Assembly (NCBI GenBank): GCA_021792135.1
Contig: JAJYVF010000003.1
Location: 154,326 to 218,325 of the forward strand
Direction of reading: 5' to 3'
Source of the DNA: Acidobacteriota bacterium
GTDB taxonomy: Bacteria; Acidobacteriota; Terriglobia; Terriglobales; Acidobacteriaceae
Length of the DNA: 64,000 nt
Below the pieces are notes generated by a model. The model did not search any database. It was not told where the DNA came from and worked only from the letters and a program-made list of their open reading frames with translations. Shown in pieces: positions 45,538 through 54,524 of this stretch (position 1 is the stretch's first letter; each line of letters begins with the position of its first letter). A program made the translations under genes and the position numbers.

Positions 45538-46866
45538 TCAGCTGTGGGCCGCTGCGCGCAAAGCGAGTCCGTGGGCGACAGAGGTGAACTCGTTACCGCT
45601 GCGGATATGGTCTTCCCCGAAGCGGCGGGCAAAGATCCGTCGCACGGCGGGCACAAAAGAAGTCCCGCCGGTGAGAAAGACGCGGTCCACGTGGCGCGGA
45701 TCGACACCGGCGCCCTTTAGCAGGGCGTCTACGCTGTGCTCGATCGCAGCCAGTTCATCGGCAATCCAGCCCTCGAACTGAGTGCGAGTAACCGGAATGC
45801 GCAGCTCAACGGTCGAGGCTCCGGGCGCGCCATCGCGAAAGGAGAATTCCGCGGAGTCGGTCCGCGACAACTCATATTTGACCTTCTGCACGGCCTGGTG
45901 GAGCTGGTAGCCGAGGTCGCCTTCGATGACTGCGATCAACGCTTCGATTTTCTCGGGCTCAAGCGCCCGCGTCCGCGCGCTCCTCAGGATCTCGCGGACG
46001 TTGTTGGTGCGCAGGAACGAGAGGTAATGCCAATGCTCCAGGTGCGCGTAGATCCAGGCCGGGACCGCCGGAAGAATCTTGTTGAGCGAGCGGGCCTCGG
46101 AATTCAATCCCAGGGCCGGCGACACCAGTTTGCGGACGATCCGCGCGTCGAAGGCGTCACCCGCGAGGCCCGCACCGCTGTTGCCCAGGAGGTCCTCCGG
46201 CTTTCGACCCCGTCGGCGCACCTCCGGGCCTACCCGCAGCAGCGAGAAATCGCTGGTGCCGCCGCCGAAATCGCCAATCAGGATCAGCTCATCGTGGTCC
46301 AGTTTCGCCTCGTAGGCAAAGGCCGCACCCACCGGCTCCAGCTCGAAATCCACCTCTTCGAATCCGGCTGCCAGGAAGGCCTCTCGCAGGCGTGCGACGG
46401 CGAAGTCATCCTCCTCTTCCGAGTCGGCTCCGACAAAGCGGACCGGGCGGCCCACGGTCGCTCTCTTGACGGGGTGCGTGAATTGCTCTTCGGCTCGTTT
46501 GCGCAGGTCGCTGACGATTCGGGTGATCAGCTCTTCCAACCGATGCCGCCGGCCGAAGATCTCGGTTCCGCTCAGGGTACGACTGGAGAGATGGGACTTG
46601 AGGGACTGGATGAGGCGTCCCTTTTCGTCGGCGTCGAGGTAGCGCTCGATGGCGCCCGGGCCGGAAAAGCCATGCACGCGCCGCTGGCCGGCGGCGGTCT
46701 TCGACGGTTCGAAATAGAGAATGGATCGGCAGGCAGGGACCTCTTCGCCGCGAAAGGCAAAGCGGACGAGCTGGACCTCTTTACCAGGCTGGTGCATCGC
46801 CACCGCGCTGTTGGTTGTGCCAAAGTCGATGCCGAAGAAAACCTGCCGCTGGCTGTCCGAACCCAT
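45538..46866 (-). CDS. Hsp70-family protein (YegD-like)
   Basis: 442 residues. It begins with the Hsp70/actin phosphate-1 motif FFGIDFGTTNSAVAM, has IGDFGGGTSDFSLL (phosphate 2) and FLTGGTSFVPAVR (adenosine). The peptide-binding beta-domain of DnaK is absent, so it matches the short YegD-like branch: an ATPase with unknown client. ATG 46866 is chosen because the upstream frame is not Hsp70-like. The 3' end abuts an IS3 transposase scrap. Confidence 0.88.
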   Translation of the reverse strand: MGSDSQRQVFFGIDFGTTNSAVAMHQPGKEVQLVRFAFRGEEVPACRSILYFEPSKTAAGQRRVHGFSGPGAIERYLDADEKGRLIQSLKSHLSSRTLSGTEIFGRRHRLEELITRIVSDLRKRAEEQFTHPVKRATVGRPVRFVGADSEEEDDFAVARLREAFLAAGFEEVDFELEPVGAAFAYEAKLDHDELILIGDFGGGTSDFSLLRVGPEVRRRGRKPEDLLGNSGAGLAGDAFDARIVRKLVSPALGLNSEARSLNKILPAVPAWIYAHLEHWHYLSFLRTNNVREILRSARTRALEPEKIEALIAVIEGDLGYQLHQAVQKVKYELSRTDSAEFSFRDGAPGASTVELRIPVTRTQFEGWIADELAAIEHSVDALLKGAGVDPRHVDRVFLTGGTSFVPAVRRIFARRFGEDHIRSGNEFTSVAHGLALRAAAHS

Positions 46867-46949
46867 CACTTCATTATTCTGCGGCAGCGACCGGGAAATC
46901 CGGACGCAGCAAGCGGCGTGGCCCCCGTGTCGATTCACCCACCAGCGCA

Positions 46950-47629
46950 GCTGGAGCTCGGGGGACGATTGCTCAGAAGCGCGGATGATCGGCGCCTGCT
47001 CCGCTTCAGCCTCCTCGAGAACGGCAAAGATGCCTGTTCTCTGTGGCAGGCGCGAACCGACGAAGCGATCTTCACCGCCTGCTGCCGGGCTTCACATCTC
47101 AGCCCAGCGACTGCTGCGGCAACTGGACGCCGGCTCCGTCGACGCCGGGAAGGATGCTCTTCGCATCGTGAATCTGCGCGCCCACGAGACCACGGAAGCC
47201 CCGGACTCGAAGCGACCGTTTTCTGCCCGGTGGCCGCACGACGGACGTTATCTGGCCGCGCTGACTGCGAACGGCGTCGAACTCAAACTCTGCGACTTTC
47301 ACAGCGGCGGGTGGCAAACCCTCGCCGGTGCGACTGAATCCCCGGCTTCGAGATACGGAATTGGCAGGGGCAAATTCGAGTCTCCAAACTGGAGTGCGGA
47401 TGGGAAATGCGTGTACATCGCGGTGCGCGACGGCCCGAAGGAACTGGTGAATCGAATTTGCCTTGCGGACCGGAAAATGACGGCGATTGTTGATATGGCG
47501 AGCGGGGCGAGTCTTGTATATGACATCAGCTCCGGTGTGTGGACCGGCGTCGACCCGGACGGTTCCCTGTACGCCCTGCGCGACTTCAGCAACAAGCAGA
47601 TTTACGCGCTGGACATGAAGTATCCGTAG
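46950..47629 (+). pseudogene. PD40/WD40 beta-propeller gene fragment, multiple frameshifts
   Basis: Family-like pieces follow each other in three frames: LLRFSLLENGKDACSLWQAR (about 46985-47060), then RLLPGFTSQPSDCCGNWTP (about 47080-47140), then IVNLRAHETTEAPDSKRPF, SARWPHDGRYLAAL and the end YALRDFSNKQIYALDM with a TAG at 47627-47629. Between the second and third pieces several propeller blades are missing. Acidobacterial winged-helix (CadC-like) proteins with PD40 repeats have these motifs. It is divergent from the Hsp70 gene. Confidence 0.65.
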
Positions 47630-47639
47630 CTGTTGGGCG

Positions 47640-47800
47640 AGAATGGCGGGCCACTGCACTGTCGGCATCTGATCCAGTGGCTGGGTAACCGTGACGCCCA
47701 GGGCGGAGGCAGCGAAGATGGTGAGCCCGGTGGAATCCAGCGCGATCACCGGGGCGACCGCATTCTCCGGATAAACGAGCTTCTGATCCGATGCGCCAGC
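47640..47800 (-). pseudogene. Possible fragment of a YVTN-type beta-propeller protein
   Basis: One minus-strand frame encodes VIALDSTGLTIFAASALGVTV, a phrase like the blades of large acidobacterial surface proteins with YVTN repeats. It has neither start nor continuation here. Weak; listed because the rest of this 240-bp spacer holds nothing else. Confidence 0.2.
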
Positions 47801-47872
47801 CCTGTTGACAGGTTTATCGGAGATGCCGAGAGCCGAAGACTCGCTTTGAGGGTGGTAAAAGAACCGGTCCGA

Positions 47873-48895
47873 TCAGCGAAAATGCTGATAGTAGGGAACA
47901 AAGCCACGCGTCAGAGTAGGCAGCACATAGACCGTGTTGTTAGCGGCTACGTAGAGCGTCTCGAAGCCCGGTCCGCCCCAGCAAAAATTTGTTGCTCCAT
48001 GGGGAAACTGAATCGTTCCCAGGCGCTGGCCAGCCGGACTCCAGACCCAGATACCGCCCGGCCCGCTAACCCACACGTCACCGCGTTGATCGGTCTTCAT
48101 TCCGTCGGGGACGCCCGGTTTGCCGGGCTGACGTGGCTCGTCGCCGAAGATGCGGCCATTCGAGATCTCCCCGTTGTGAAAATCCCACACCCGGATATTT
48201 CCTTCGACTGTGTCGTTCACATAGAGCAGCTTGCCGTCGGGCGAAAACGCGAGACCATTCGGCTGATTCATTATGTCCGTCAGCTGAGCGATATGCCCAT
48301 CGGGGCTGAGCCGGTAGACGCCGGTCTTAGGTTGTGTCGGCGGCATCACGCCAAACCCTTCCCCTGGAGCGCGGCTTAAGGCGAGCGTGTCGTCGGTGAA
48401 ATACAGCGCCCCATCGGGTCCCAGCGCAATATCGTTCGGCGCATCCAGGGGCCTGCCATTGTAGAGGTGCGCCACGATCGCATAAGTGCCGTTATGTGGA
48501 TTGATACGGATGACCGCTCGCAAAACCGTCGCACAGTCGAAGAGCTGACCGTGCCGGTTATACGTGTTGCCATCAGGAATTCCCAGGCTGACGACGGCCG
48601 TTCTCTTTCCGTCCGCATCGATGCGGTAGATCTTATTTTGATCCTCATCGCTGACGTAGAGAAAACCCCGCTTGTCCCACACGGGACCTTCCGTGAATCC
48701 AAAACCCGTGGCCAGCACCCGAAGCTTCGCATTATGCGAGATCAGATTCCAAAAGTCCGGACTCAAAGCCTGGAGCTGGAAAGGGAGCGCCGGAAAGCGC
48801 ATGTGACGCCGTTGAACCGGAGGAGGGGCTTGCCGGGCAGCGGTGAGAGGCATTAAGCAGATTCCGAAGATCGCGAGCGCCAGCAAACGCCTCAC
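47873..48895 (-). CDS. Secreted SMP-30/gluconolactonase-family protein
   Basis: 340 residues from GTG 48895. The N-terminus (RRLLALAIFGICLMPLTAA) is a signal peptide. The six-bladed propeller shows the family motifs FTEGPVWDKRGFLYVSD, APNDIALGPDGALYFTD, QPNGLAFSPDGKLLYVND and GVPDGMKTDQRGDVWVSG. These enzymes hydrolyse sugar lactones, with a divalent metal bound by conserved Glu/Asn/Asp. The frame is open further upstream without a signal; the start is inferred. Confidence 0.85.
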   Translation of the reverse strand: MRRLLALAIFGICLMPLTAARQAPPPVQRRHMRFPALPFQLQALSPDFWNLISHNAKLRVLATGFGFTEGPVWDKRGFLYVSDEDQNKIYRIDADGKRTAVVSLGIPDGNTYNRHGQLFDCATVLRAVIRINPHNGTYAIVAHLYNGRPLDAPNDIALGPDGALYFTDDTLALSRAPGEGFGVMPPTQPKTGVYRLSPDGHIAQLTDIMNQPNGLAFSPDGKLLYVNDTVEGNIRVWDFHNGEISNGRIFGDEPRQPGKPGVPDGMKTDQRGDVWVSGPGGIWVWSPAGQRLGTIQFPHGATNFCWGGPGFETLYVAANNTVYVLPTLTRGFVPYYQHFR

Positions 48896-49394
48896 TCGGA
48901 GGCTGAATCCGCTGACAGCCCTGAGTTGCGCACTATCGGGAATGTCACGGCGAACTCCATCCTGTAGTTGCCCGTGCCGGTTCCTTCTGACTGCTCCGGC
49001 CATGCAGCCTCGGCTGTAAGAACTTGTGTCGACGGCGTCCGCCGCCGGACCCAGGTTCGCGTCGCAGGCATCATCGCATGCCCCTGGCCTCGAAGCCGGA
49101 CGCTCCGGGTGTCTGTCGTCTCTCACTGAAATAGCCTCTGTCGATCCATGAATTGCAAAGCTCCCGGGGGATTTACCTTAACGGGCACTTCGGATTTGGC
49201 CCTCCAGGCTGGGCACGATACACTTCGGCTTCCTCATCGAGAGTTTCGTTTTGCCCACCTCGGGGATTGAAAATATACCTTCCGCCCATCCGCTTGCAAC
49301 CTCGACCTGGTCGCTCGCGAGTCATTCGGCGGCCGGGGACGGATCGTAATGATTTGATGAACGGAAACGCCGGTAGATGAAATGCGGCAACATT
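48896..49394. other. Intergenic stretch without a certain gene
   Basis: About 500 bp. A minus-strand frame near 48892-49074 reads GNYRMEFAVTFPIVRN, possibly the end of an unknown protein, with no partner. Otherwise no motif, repeat or RNA is seen. Confidence 0.35.
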
Positions 49395-49694
49395 TCACAG
49401 CTTCCCGTCAGGGTGATTCGGGGGACAGAGTCGCAATCCGATGCGCGTGTCCTGCCACACGGATTCAAGGATTGGCAGGCCTTCCTCCGCGTGATACTGC
49501 TCCCGAACGGATTCGACAGATCCGAACTTCAGCCTTGCCTGGCGCCGCGCCTCAGTAGGTGGCATCCCCGCCAGAATATTCGCTTCGCTCTGCATCGCGA
49601 GATGCTGCTCAATCTCTTCGCGCAGGCGAAGGTCGCCGCGCCGGCCAGTCGCCAGATTCCACACGCGAGCCAACAGCCGATTCAGAACTGTCAT
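49395..49694 (-). pseudogene. 5' fragment of a large FtsX-type permease gene
   Basis: ATG 49694 with a GGAGGA site begins the family's N-terminal prefix domain: LREEIEQHLAMQSEANILAG, ARRQARLKFGSVESVREQY and LPILESVWQDTRIGLR. Homologs continue into the first membrane helix, but here the frame ends after CPPNHPDGKL with a stop. So ~100 of the ~800 codons remain. Confidence 0.7.
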
Positions 49695-49754
49695 GCCAGG
49701 TCCTCCGCCTTCACTTCGAAGAAGCGGGCGCGTGCGCTGCGCTCCCGCTTCGCT

Positions 49755-49991
49755 GCCGTCCGGGTTCGTCCTGCGCATCGGGAGCACAAACTGCGTCAGC
49801 CCCGATGCGAGGAGTGGCTGCTGATCGAATGGCCCCGCGACCAGGCTGCACCGCGCAAATACTGGCTGTCGAATCTGCCTGCGTCCATCCCGCTGCGCAA
49901 ACTGGTGGCGCTCGCGAAACAGCGCTGGATCATCGAACGCGGCTATCAGGAACTGAAGCAGGAACTCGGTCTCATCTGCAGCGGGAAATGA
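49755..49991 (+). pseudogene. IS701-type transposase C-terminal fragment
   Basis: The frame reads VRPAHREHKLRQPRCEEWLL, IEWPRD, KYWLSNLP and AKQRWIIERGYQELKQELGL, the C-terminal catalytic part (with the Glu in YQELKQELG) of DDE transposases of the IS701/IS4 group. It stops at 49991 before the family's usual end, and the N-terminal two thirds are missing. Opposite strand to the permease scrap it adjoins. Confidence 0.7.
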
Positions 49992-50016
49992 TGGCGCGTT
50001 CCAGGAGGATCCGAGA

Positions 50017-50280
50017 GTGCCTCGCTCCGCATTCGCAGCTCGTTTTCAGGAGGTGCTCGGACAAACACCGCTGGAATATGTGGCCGAATGGCGGATGCAG
50101 AAGGTGATGCAGTTACTCGAACAACGTGGCAGGAAGCTCACCGACGATGCCCGGTCGGTCGGTTACGAGTCCGACGCTGCGTTCAGCAAGGCGTTCAGGC
50201 GAGTTGTCGGGGCTAACCCTGGTGAATATCTCAAACGTGGTGCGAAGGACCCACGACCTACCGAAATTGAACCACGATGA
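50017..50280 (+). pseudogene. AraC-type regulator, C-terminal part only
   Basis: 87 residues from GTG 50017: SRSAFAARF-like helix, LGQTPLEYVAEWRMQKVMQLL and GYESDAAFSKAFRRVVGANP, GEYLKR. This covers most of the double helix-turn-helix of AraC regulators. The N-terminal effector domain and the first helix are missing; the sequence upstream is the IS701 remnant. Could still be expressed as a short DNA-binding protein, but a truncated gene is more likely. Confidence 0.6.
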
Positions 50281-50555
50281 ATCCCGTAAACGCTCCTATC
50301 GAAACTGCCCGGGAACTCACCAGGCCAATCTGCAACGGCTTGCCGGCAGTTCCGACAGGAACCTGGCGTCTGCGGGTACATAAGCTGAAAATCAGACATG
50401 AACCGCTCGGACTCAGACCGCTACTGCCGTGATGGCCCTGAATGACTGAAGTTTTCGCAGCACGTCCCTGGCCCGGTTTGGAGGGAGGGTTGTGAGCGGC
50501 TGGAAGGCGCGGATGCCGCTCGTCCTGACATCTGGCTCCATCGTCTTTATGGCGA

Positions 50556-53216
50556 TCACTCCAGCCGCAGCGCGGTCATCGGATCCACCTGCGTTGCCCG
50601 CCGCGCAGGTACCCATACTGCCAGCAGAGCCACCACGAACAGCAGCAGGGGTGTCGCGACAAACGCCACCGGGTCCCACGTCTTCACTTCAAATAAAAAA
50701 CTCGCCAGGAAACGCGTCAGCCAGAAAGCTCCACCCAGGCCCACCGCGACGCCCAGCAACGCCAGCACCATACCCTGGCGGACGACCATGTTGCGCAGGT
50801 TCCAGGCCTGTGCCCCCAGCGCCATGCGAATTCCCAGCTCCTGCCTGCGCTGCTGCACCGAATATGACATCACGCCGTACACCCCTGTCGCCGCCATCAG
50901 CAGTCCCGATAGTCCAAAAAGCGTCAGCAGCACCATGTTGAACCGCTGCCGCGCGATGTTGCGCGCCTCCACCTCATCCATGGTGCGCACGTGCGCCACC
51001 GCCAGATTGCCGCTCGCCTCGCGCAGGGCCGCCTCCACCGGCGCGAGGACCGTGTATGGATTCGTCCGCGTGCGCACGATCCAGAACACTGGCGCGACCC
51101 TCGAATTCAGTGCCGTCTCCCCGTTCGGCATCTGTGCAATGGGGATATACATCATCGGGTCAGGGGGCTGGTCGACGCTTCGGTTACGCGTGTCGCCGAC
51201 GATCCCAATCACCTGACGCGGCGGCTCGGCGAATGCCGGTCCCGCGCCCACGCCGATCTGGATCCTGTCCTTCAGCGGATCTCCATGCGGCCAGTAAAGC
51301 CGCGCCATTTCCTGGCTGATCACCACCACTCCCGGCGCCGACGCATCGTCGCGCTCTGTCAACAGGCGTCCCCGCACCAGCGGAATCCCCAGGCTCGAAA
51401 AATAACCGGACGAGACTGAGTAGAAACCGGCGCCGCCCGTGAACGGACCATTTTTCGGCCGTCCCACCACATCGAACACCATGCCGAACCCCTGCGCCAG
51501 CGGCAGGCAATTGCTCGCCCCCGCCGCCACCACTCCCGGCACCGCGTCGAGACGATCCTGCCCCTCACGCACCAGTTGCGCCACCGCTGCCGTCGTCTGA
51601 AAACGCTCCCCGCTGATCGACATCGCCAGCGTCAGCACGTTGTGCGTGTCGAACCCCGGATCGACCTCGCCCAGCTTGCGAAACGTGCGAATCAGCAGCG
51701 CCGCGCCGATCACCAGAATCAGCGCCAGCGCCACCTCACTCACCACCAGAATCGACCGCACCTTGCCCTGCCGGAAGCTCATGCCCGAGCGGCTCGACCC
51801 CTCATTGAGCGTCGCCGCCAGATTCGGCTGTGACGCCGCAATCGCCGGGATCAGCCCAAACAGAATGCCCGTCATCACCGACACCGCCAGTGTGAACAGC
51901 AGAATCCGCGGATCCAGCGCAATCGACGGTCCCGTTGCGCTGATCCGTGGAATGTTCCCCGGATTGATGCCGATCAGCATCCGCACGCCGAAAAACCCGA
52001 GCATCAGTCCCAGCACTCCACCCGCCAGCGCCAGCACCAGGCTTTCCGTCAGCAGCTGCCGGACAATCTGCCCGCGACCCGCGCCGATGGCCGCGCGCGT
52101 GGCCAGTTCCCGCCTCCGCGCCGAAGCTCGCGCCAGCAGCAGATTCGCCACATTCGCGCAGGCGATCAGCAGCACAAAGCCCACCGCCCCCAGCAGAACG
52201 ATCAGCGGAAAGCGCATATCGCCCACCAAATACTGCTGCAGCGGCACCACGCCGAATCCGGCCCCCGGCGGCAGAGAATGCTCCCCGTACGCGCGCCGGT
52301 ACTGCTCCGCAGCGAGGCGCATCTGCGCGTTCGCCTGCGAGACCGTCACGCCGGGCCGCAGCCGCCCCACCACGGTGTAGTTGATCACCATCTCGTGCGA
52401 ATTCCGATCGAACTGAGTTGGCACCCACAAATCCACCGGCGTGTCGGTGACGAAATTCTTGCCGATGACACCCACCACGAGATACGGCTGATCATCGAGC
52501 TGAATGGTCCTGCCCACGATTCGCGGATCGCCGCCGTAGCGCTGTTTCCACAGCCCGTAACTCAGCACCACCACCCGGCCGCCATGCGGACTGTCCTCGG
52601 CCGCCGTGAAGGTACGCCCGGCAATCACCGGCGCGCCGAACAGAGCAAAGTAGTCCCGCGTGACGTTGAGAGCCTGCAACTGTTCCGGCTGATCGCCCCC
52701 CGTCAGGTTCACGCCTTCCGGAAGAAATCCGGATGCGGCAATCTGTTCGAAGATGCCGCTCTGCCGGCTCCACAGCGCGAACTCCGGAATGCTTGCTCCT
52801 CCGAAATGACCCCGCCTCGCGGTCAGCACCAGTTGCATCATCGCCTGCGGATCGGGGTAGGTCAGCGGCTTCAGCAAAACCGCATCGACCACCGAAAACA
52901 CAGCCGTGTTCACGCCGATCCCCACCGCCAGCACCAGCAGTGTCACCACCGTGAACCCCGGCGTCCGCGCCAGAGAACGCAGTGCAAATCGCAGGTCGCG
53001 CCCCACATCGTCGAGCCAGGGCAGCGAGCGATATCGCCACACCCGCTCCCGCACCGTCCGCGGATTGCCGAAGCGCAGCCGCGCCCGCCGCTGCGCCTCC
53101 TCCGGACCGGCTCCACGCGCCGCCTGGACGTCCTGTTCGTGCGCCAGATGCGACTCGATTTCCTCGGCGAGATCCTGGTCTTTCCTGGTGCGACCGGTGT
53201 AGCGGTGCAGGTTCAT
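50556..53216 (-). CDS. MacB/FtsX-type permease with N-terminal prefix domain
   Basis: 886 residues. An N-terminal soluble prefix (TRKDQDLAEEIESHLAHEQD, RRARLRFGNPRTVRERVW) is followed by two FtsX modules: the first helix GFTVVTLLVLAVGIGVNTAVF, large periplasmic MacB-like domains, LLIACANVANLLLARASARRRE, and the C-terminal module ending VPARRATQVDPMTALRLE. There is no ATPase gene beside it. Such permeases, often next to PadR regulators, are abundant in Acidobacteria; substrate unknown. It starts 28 bp downstream of padR in the same direction. Confidence 0.9.
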   Translation of the reverse strand: MNLHRYTGRTRKDQDLAEEIESHLAHEQDVQAARGAGPEEAQRRARLRFGNPRTVRERVWRYRSLPWLDDVGRDLRFALRSLARTPGFTVVTLLVLAVGIGVNTAVFSVVDAVLLKPLTYPDPQAMMQLVLTARRGHFGGASIPEFALWSRQSGIFEQIAASGFLPEGVNLTGGDQPEQLQALNVTRDYFALFGAPVIAGRTFTAAEDSPHGGRVVVLSYGLWKQRYGGDPRIVGRTIQLDDQPYLVVGVIGKNFVTDTPVDLWVPTQFDRNSHEMVINYTVVGRLRPGVTVSQANAQMRLAAEQYRRAYGEHSLPPGAGFGVVPLQQYLVGDMRFPLIVLLGAVGFVLLIACANVANLLLARASARRRELATRAAIGAGRGQIVRQLLTESLVLALAGGVLGLMLGFFGVRMLIGINPGNIPRISATGPSIALDPRILLFTLAVSVMTGILFGLIPAIAASQPNLAATLNEGSSRSGMSFRQGKVRSILVVSEVALALILVIGAALLIRTFRKLGEVDPGFDTHNVLTLAMSISGERFQTTAAVAQLVREGQDRLDAVPGVVAAGASNCLPLAQGFGMVFDVVGRPKNGPFTGGAGFYSVSSGYFSSLGIPLVRGRLLTERDDASAPGVVVISQEMARLYWPHGDPLKDRIQIGVGAGPAFAEPPRQVIGIVGDTRNRSVDQPPDPMMYIPIAQMPNGETALNSRVAPVFWIVRTRTNPYTVLAPVEAALREASGNLAVAHVRTMDEVEARNIARQRFNMVLLTLFGLSGLLMAATGVYGVMSYSVQQRRQELGIRMALGAQAWNLRNMVVRQGMVLALLGVAVGLGGAFWLTRFLASFLFEVKTWDPVAFVATPLLLFVVALLAVWVPARRATQVDPMTALRLE

Positions 53217-53244
53217 GGCAAACCCTCCGGTGTCACGACTACGG

Positions 53245-53595
53245 CTATTCCGTTTCCGAGCCCAGAATCAGATCGATGGCCCGTGTCATCCGCCGCCATC
53301 GCCCCGTCGCCGCCGCCAGTTCCCTGCGGCCCTTCGGCGTCAGCCGGTAGTACTTCGCCCTGCGGTTGTTCTCGCTCACGCCCCATTCCGACGCCAGCCA
53401 GCCGCGGTCCTCCAGCCGATGCAGCGCCGGATACAGCGAGCCCTGCTCTACCTCCAGCGCGTTCTCCGAAGTCCGCTCGATGGCCTGTGCGATCGTGTGC
53501 CCGTGCGCCGCTCCCAGCACCAGCGTGCGCAGGATCAGCATGTCCAGCGTCCCCTGCAGGACCTCTCCCGCCTCCGGCGGCTCTTTCGGAACCAT
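53245..53595 (-). CDS. PadR-family transcriptional regulator
   Basis: 116 residues. LQGTLDMLILRTLVLGAAHG, the recognition helix region VEQGSLYPALHRLEDRGWL and the wing NNRRAKYYRLTPKGRREL are typical. ATG 53595 has GGGGAGGA just upstream. It is in an operon with the large permease downstream (28 bp), so it most likely represses that operon. The DNA upstream contains direct copies of CTATGGGA (about 53622 and 53652). Confidence 0.9.
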   Translation of the reverse strand: MVPKEPPEAGEVLQGTLDMLILRTLVLGAAHGHTIAQAIERTSENALEVEQGSLYPALHRLEDRGWLASEWGVSENNRRAKYYRLTPKGRRELAAATGRWRRMTRAIDLILGSETE

Positions 53596-53788
53596 CCGCC
53601 TGTCCTCCCCTCGAACGGCTATGGGAGATAGATATACACCACTCGAATGACTATGGGAAGCCCTCCTCGGCAACACGGTACAGGAGCAACCTCTGCTTCC
53701 TTTGGAGTCTCGGAATAGCCCGGATCACCCCTGCGAACTGATTCCAATTGGATAGCGCGACTTTGGAAGACATGATCCAAGCCACGGT

Positions 53789-54391
53789 CTATTGAGCCGC
53801 GCGTGAGCCTGCGATGAGGATATCCACCAATCTGCGAGCGCTTTGCTGCCAGTCCGGGCTGGTTGCCACATGGGCGACACCGATCAGCGCGCGCAGCAGA
53901 TCGGCAGGATCGAGGTCGTTGCGAAGGTCGCCGCTCTGGATAGCGCGCTTCACCAGCGCTCGAACTGCCTCCTGGATCTGCAGATACGAAGCCTCGAAGA
54001 CCTTCGTGGGATCTCCGGCCAGCTCCTTCAGAGCAGGGGCGATCACCTGCTTGGCGGCGATGGCTTCAACGAACAGGAGCAGCCAGGCTCGCAATGCCTC
54101 CACCGGAGACAAGGTCTCGGCGAACGTGCGCTGCGCCTCAGCGAGCTTTTCGATTTCAGTGCGGTAGACCGCCTTCAGCAGTTCCTCGCGGGAAGGAAAG
54201 TGACGGTATAAGGTTCCTGCACCGACCTCTGCCTGCTTTGCAATCTCGTCCAGGCTGGCTTGCGCGCCATACCGAGTGAATGCGCCTTTTGCAATCTCCA
54301 GGATGCGCTCTCGATTCCGCAGCGCGTCGGCGCGTGGTTTCCGGCGTGGCGTTCTTGCGCCGGGTTTTGACTTCCTTCTTGCCATCTTCAA
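53789..54391 (-). CDS. TetR/AcrR-family repressor
   Basis: 200 residues. The helix-turn-helix lies at about 25-70: RERILEIAKGAFTRYGAQ, SLDEIAKQAEVGAGTLYRHF. The rest is the helical ligand-binding domain with a TetR C-terminal motif (WLLLFVEAIAAKQVIAPAL). The N-terminus is Arg/Lys-rich. It is divergent from the epimerase/SDR pair, with two matching palindromes between them (54404-54448), so it should control itself and that pair. Confidence 0.92.
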   Translation of the reverse strand: MKMARRKSKPGARTPRRKPRADALRNRERILEIAKGAFTRYGAQASLDEIAKQAEVGAGTLYRHFPSREELLKAVYRTEIEKLAEAQRTFAETLSPVEALRAWLLLFVEAIAAKQVIAPALKELAGDPTKVFEASYLQIQEAVRALVKRAIQSGDLRNDLDPADLLRALIGVAHVATSPDWQQSARRLVDILIAGSRAAQ

Positions 54392-54403
54392 ACTTTCTGC
54401 AAC

Positions 54404-54448
54404 CGGAGCTAGTCTCCGCTTATCTATAATATCCGGAGACCGCCTCCG
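54404..54448. promoter_or_regulatory. Twin palindromic operators for the TetR-type repressor
   Basis: Two copies of CGGAG-N5-CTCCG stand at 54404-54418 and 54434-54448, centres 30 bp apart (three helical turns), on either side of TATAAT. Palindromes at the divergent promoter of a tetR gene are the expected repressor sites. Binding is inferred. Confidence 0.6.
54425..54430 (+). promoter_or_regulatory. -10 hexamer between the twin operators
   Basis: TATAAT in the plus direction, 95 bp before the epimerase start. A matching -35 is not obvious since that place is occupied by the first palindrome. Confidence 0.45.
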
Positions 54449-54524
54449 TTCTATTGGATGCTGCGGCGGTTCGTCAACCGCCGTACAGACAAGAAATCGT
54501 AAGGATCAATGCCACTGGAGGAGA

